In this document: positions 34,781-38,009 of the stretch, one piece after another | How the letters are laid out: each line of letters starts with the position of its first letter | How positions within the stretch are numbered: position 1 is the stretch's first letter | Source of the DNA: Mesaphorura yosii | Taxonomy: Eukaryota > Arthropoda > Collembola > Poduromorpha > Tullbergiidae | Direction: 5' to 3' | Length of the DNA stretch: 38,009 nucleotides | Assembly (NCBI GenBank): GCA_009869945.1 | Contig: WIXG01000570.1 | Coordinates: 1 to 38,009 of the forward strand | Translations under genes and position numbers: made by a program | Notes under the pieces: generated by a model | Told to the model about the DNA's origin: nothing | What the model saw: only the letters and a program-made list of their open reading frames with translations | Databases searched by the model: none

Positions 34781-37100
34781 TTACATGGTGCTGGTAACCA
34801 CAACGTCTGCGAGTGGTTGAGATTCTTCAGGTAAAATTTTCTTGAAAAGTCTGCCAATATTATTATTTCCGTCGTTGCCGCCGCTGCTGCTCATATTATT
34901 GTCAACATTGATGCAGTTTATGAAGTTCGGGTCCAGCCCAGCGATTACGAGCGCATTCCTCCACTCGTCCTCGAATTCGCCGAGATTCAAAAGGATCAAG
35001 TACTTGCCCTGAGCCCGCAGCGACTTGGTGAGCGACGCCACACCGAGGGCGGCTGTGAAATCCAGTGAAGTCCAGTACTTGCAGTCAATTACAACGCACA
35101 CAGTGCTAGGATAACGCAGCGTCGACTTGTTAATGTACTTTCTGATCAGGTCCACGCTTGGGAAACGGAGCCCAACTGATTGGCCTATGTAAATGTAGTC
35201 CACGTTGGTGAATTCGTCCCGGCGGAGTTCGTACGTGAGCTTGGCAGACATCAGATTGTATAGCAGCTGCATTATGCTGATGCCCACACCGATCATCATT
35301 CCAAATTCCATGCCCACGAAGAGTGAGACCACGAATGTTATCAGCGAAGTGAAAAATTCAGGCTCTGCGAATAGAAAATTCGTTCGTTAAGGCGTTTGTT
35401 AAATCAATGCAGTCCTTGTATTAATGTTAAGCGGCGCTTACTTGACAATCTCCACAGTGGTAACACTTTTTCATACTCGACCATCGAAACAACTGCACTC
35501 ATGATCACGGACCCCAGACTTGCCTTTGGAATGTATTCGAATGCTGGAGTTGCCAAATTGAGAGCGGAGAGAACCAGTCCAGCTGAAAAAAAGAAGAATC
35601 GGGTAAGTTTGTAAAATTTGGCCCAGAGCTCCTGAATTCTGAAGCGCGAATATTCATACGACTGATACCTGTGAAAATTCCTGCGAGCGGAGTGCGAACT
35701 CCACTGGCCTTGCTCAAAGCTGCTCTTGAAAATGCGCCTGAAATTCGAGAACCGAATTAGCTGAGGATCAATACGTTTTTACAGTTGTATATTTATTTCA
35801 GAACTTTACCTGCAGTTGGTTGTGCCGAGAAGAAGCTTCCCGCGATGTTTGCCACGCCCAGTGCGAACATTTCTTGATTTCCATCAATTCTAAACAGGAG
35901 TTGAAAAGTTTCAATTTTTAATATTGACGTAAAGCTTCGAAGCAGTAATAGCAAATTCCAGACTTGAAGGCTAAATTACCTTTGTCCACTTCCGTACGCC
36001 TTTGAAATTGCAACATTTTGAAGAATTGACACGACTCCGATGACAATGGGCCCTGCTTTGAGGAACGCCATTGTTTCTCCGAACGACATGACTCGAAGCG
36101 TTTCAGTGATGTCTTCATCGCCGGTATAGTTTGCAGGTGGTCGCTCTGGAAGCAAGAACGGCGGAGGTCCGACAGGTGGAAATCCTCCGCGTACTGTGTT
36201 AATGATCTCGAACGGTCGGTTTGCCCAGCAGAACGCAATGAGCGTAGTCGTAGACACGACGAGGACATTCCTGCATTGCTGGACGAGCCAGAAAGCCTTT
36301 GCCATCTTCGGTCCTTTCGGTTTGATGAATTTGCTAAGATGCTGCAAAATCGGAGACAGCTTTAGTTTTGGCTTCTAGTTTGCACGCGCATAAGCACGAG
36401 GTTCTTCACAATTCGATTACCTGCAGCAGTACAAGAGTAGAAATGCAGAAAACCGCCAAAACCGTGTCAGCCACTCGGATTTCGTCAAAATTTGAGAAGA
36501 CAAACCAGAGATGACCGAAGAATCCATCTTTTGTTGAGCCGGGCTTCCGAGGAACCTTCGTGAGTCCAAGAACGTTCTTCAGCTGCGACGACGCTACGGT
36601 GCAAGCGACGGCCGAAATGAAACCAACTGCGGCGGGTTCCGAAATCAGACTCACGACGAAACCTGTTCAAGATTATCATGATAGAACAATTTGGAAACAG
36701 TTCATTTTCATAGTTCGACGTCAATCTTTTACCTAAACCGAATAATCCGAGGATCAACTCAAACAACCCTGTCCAAAAAGCGGCGAGCACAACACAATTA
36801 GGGTAATTGTCGCCACAGGTTTGGTATGTCATCAGCGAGATGACCGCCGTCGTGCCTGCAAAAAGCAAATCAGAATTTCATAACATAATCTTCCATTCAC
36901 TTATGATTTATTTGTGGTTTGCATGTCTCAAACCATTGCCGTTGCTGTACACGGTCACGGACACGGACGACGGGCGCGGGCGTCAACGCCGGCATCCGCG
37001 TGCCACTTTAGTACGCTGTGGGCTTACCTAGCGCAACTTGCGGACATGTTCCTAATGCTACGTAAATAATCGGTGCTACGAATGATGAGTAGAGTCCATA
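34781..37100 (-). CDS. SLC26A11: SLC26A11-type sulfate/anion transporter, 3' part (at least 557 aa)
   Basis: Eight exons are in the window: 37028-37100, 36733-36855, 36421-36662, 35980-36341, 35810-35889, 35669-35737, 35442-35582 and 34781-35364. All junctions keep frame, and the rightmost begins at an AG acceptor with YGLYSSFVAPIIYVALGT, the conserved SLC26 segment after TM2. Later blocks match SLC26A11: TTAVISLMTY, ELILGLFGLGFVVSLISEPA, GFISAVACTVASSQLKNVLG, IDGNQEMFALGVANIAGSFF, FEYIPKASLGSVIMSA and LPLWRLSKPEFF, then a C-terminal STAS domain (about the last 150 residues, with VVIDCKYWTSLDFTAALGV). It is a multi-pass membrane exchanger or sulfate transporter. The N-terminal exons (sulfate-transporter signature, TM1-2) are not in the last 909 bases and must lie to the right. 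The STAS domain has an Asn/Gly/Ser-rich insertion (SSSGGNDGNNN). Confidence 0.93.
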
Positions 37101-38009
37101 CTGCAAAAATCAATAAAAGACGAGACATTCAGGAATTTGGCCTGTTTAGCACCAAAATATAATACTAGTCTAGCAACTTATCTTTAAACCTGCTTTCAGC
37201 AGGTTACTTTTATTCAGCTCGCGCAATAAAACGAAAGGCACTTGCATCTTACGAGTAGACGCAAGTAGTAGAAACGCAAACTGCAATGCGAAGTGCAAAT
37301 TGCTTCATCACAATCATCATAATTGTGATTAAATAGTTAAATAGTCTAATTGGCGTTTGTAATCCGTAAATCGCCAGTGCGCCCGCGTCCGCGCAAGCGC
37401 CAGCCTGAGTAAACACGAATACAGGGTCGCGGCTCGCTTTTCGTGTAGCAGAATTAATGAATGACCAATTCGTAGGGTCAAGATCATAAATCGTAATGGG
37501 CGATTCTCAATTCTTTTTTCGCCTTTTCGCATACTCGCAAATTCGTCGCTTGCTTATGGCGATGTGATGGCATGTAGAGTGCAAGGTCATCCTTTGTGTT
37601 TTGTGTAAACTAATACTTAACACACACCACGCGCTGTGGGCACACCGATTTGAATGGGTACAATGGAGCTAAACCTGAGTATATTTGCTCGCAGTCCGCG
37701 GGTCGCGGCTCCTGGGCTCCCCAACAAAAGACATGTGTCCTTGGTCTGACATGATTTTGATTCTGACAGTGAGAGGAGGCGCCTGTCGCTTTGCCTTAGT
37801 CGTTAATCGTCAATCACAAGAAACGTGTAACAGAATTTACAGAATCCTAATTTGCAGCACTGGAAAAGAAGTTTGATAAGTTCGATTTTCCATTCGTCCA
37901 TAAGAAAGTGCCATTTTCACACGTGTGCAACGTTGTCTTGTAGGAAGCTTGCCGTGTGAAATTCCTCAGTTTGCTGCGAGAACGCATAAAAAGAAGAACG
38001 CATGCACCC
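37101..38009. other. Large intron or upstream sequence of the SLC26 gene, running off the window
   Basis: No SLC26 N-terminal exon (LPPQ-type signature) is visible on the minus strand, so this is probably one long intron. It would exceed 900 bases, much longer than the other introns here. A short hairpin, AACCTGCT-TTC-AGCAGGTT, lies at 37187-37205. No other gene is supported. Confidence 0.55.

Noticed and set aside
37187..37205. Hairpin AACCTGCT-TTC-AGCAGGTT as a histone-type 3' stem-loop or RNA gene
   Set aside because: The stem and loop do not match the histone stem-loop consensus, no histone gene is near, and the stem is too short for a miRNA precursor.

Overview
The window is nuclear DNA of an invertebrate animal, most likely an arthropod or close relative (pancrustacean, chelicerate or tardigrade; I cannot place it further). 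The evidence is GT-AG introns mostly 60-150 bases long, AATAAA signals behind most genes, and ten genes whose recognisable members are animal families. I rebuilt every exon chain by hand and every junction keeps frame, but no transcript evidence was available.

Layout. Left, plus strand: an unrecognised two-exon gene (715-1792) and a two-exon PTF1A/Fer1-type bHLH gene (3494-4339). A gene-free stretch follows (4.5-7.6 kb). From 7.8 kb to the right edge every confident gene is on the minus strand: p38 MAP kinase (7824-10082), two tandem secreted apyrases of the CANT1 family (11359-12936 and 13733-16108), two tandem single-pass membrane proteins with LRR-like ectodomains (19692-21356 and 21734-23466), an orphan Cys-loop ligand-gated channel subunit (24990-27310), the tRNA-splicing endonuclease subunit TSEN54 (28589-30975), an mTERF-family mitochondrial protein (31780-34102), and the 3' part of an SLC26A11-type anion transporter (34781-37100) whose first exons lie beyond the right edge.

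The genes do not form one pathway. Housekeeping genes (p38, TSEN54, mTERF, SLC26) flank a 12-kb accessory block (11-23.5 kb) of recently duplicated secreted and membrane proteins. That block is the unusual part. The second apyrase has gained a YQQPQ tandem-repeat N-terminus and a charged insert and has lost several conserved catalytic-core residues. The LRR-like pair belongs to no family I recognise. Two noncoding segments are duplicated around the block: segment A lies downstream of both apyrase 2 and LRR-like gene 1 and carries poly(A) signals for both, and segment B lies upstream of apyrase 2 and again fused to A at 19.0-19.6 kb.

I found no rRNA or tRNA gene, CRISPR array or intact transposon.
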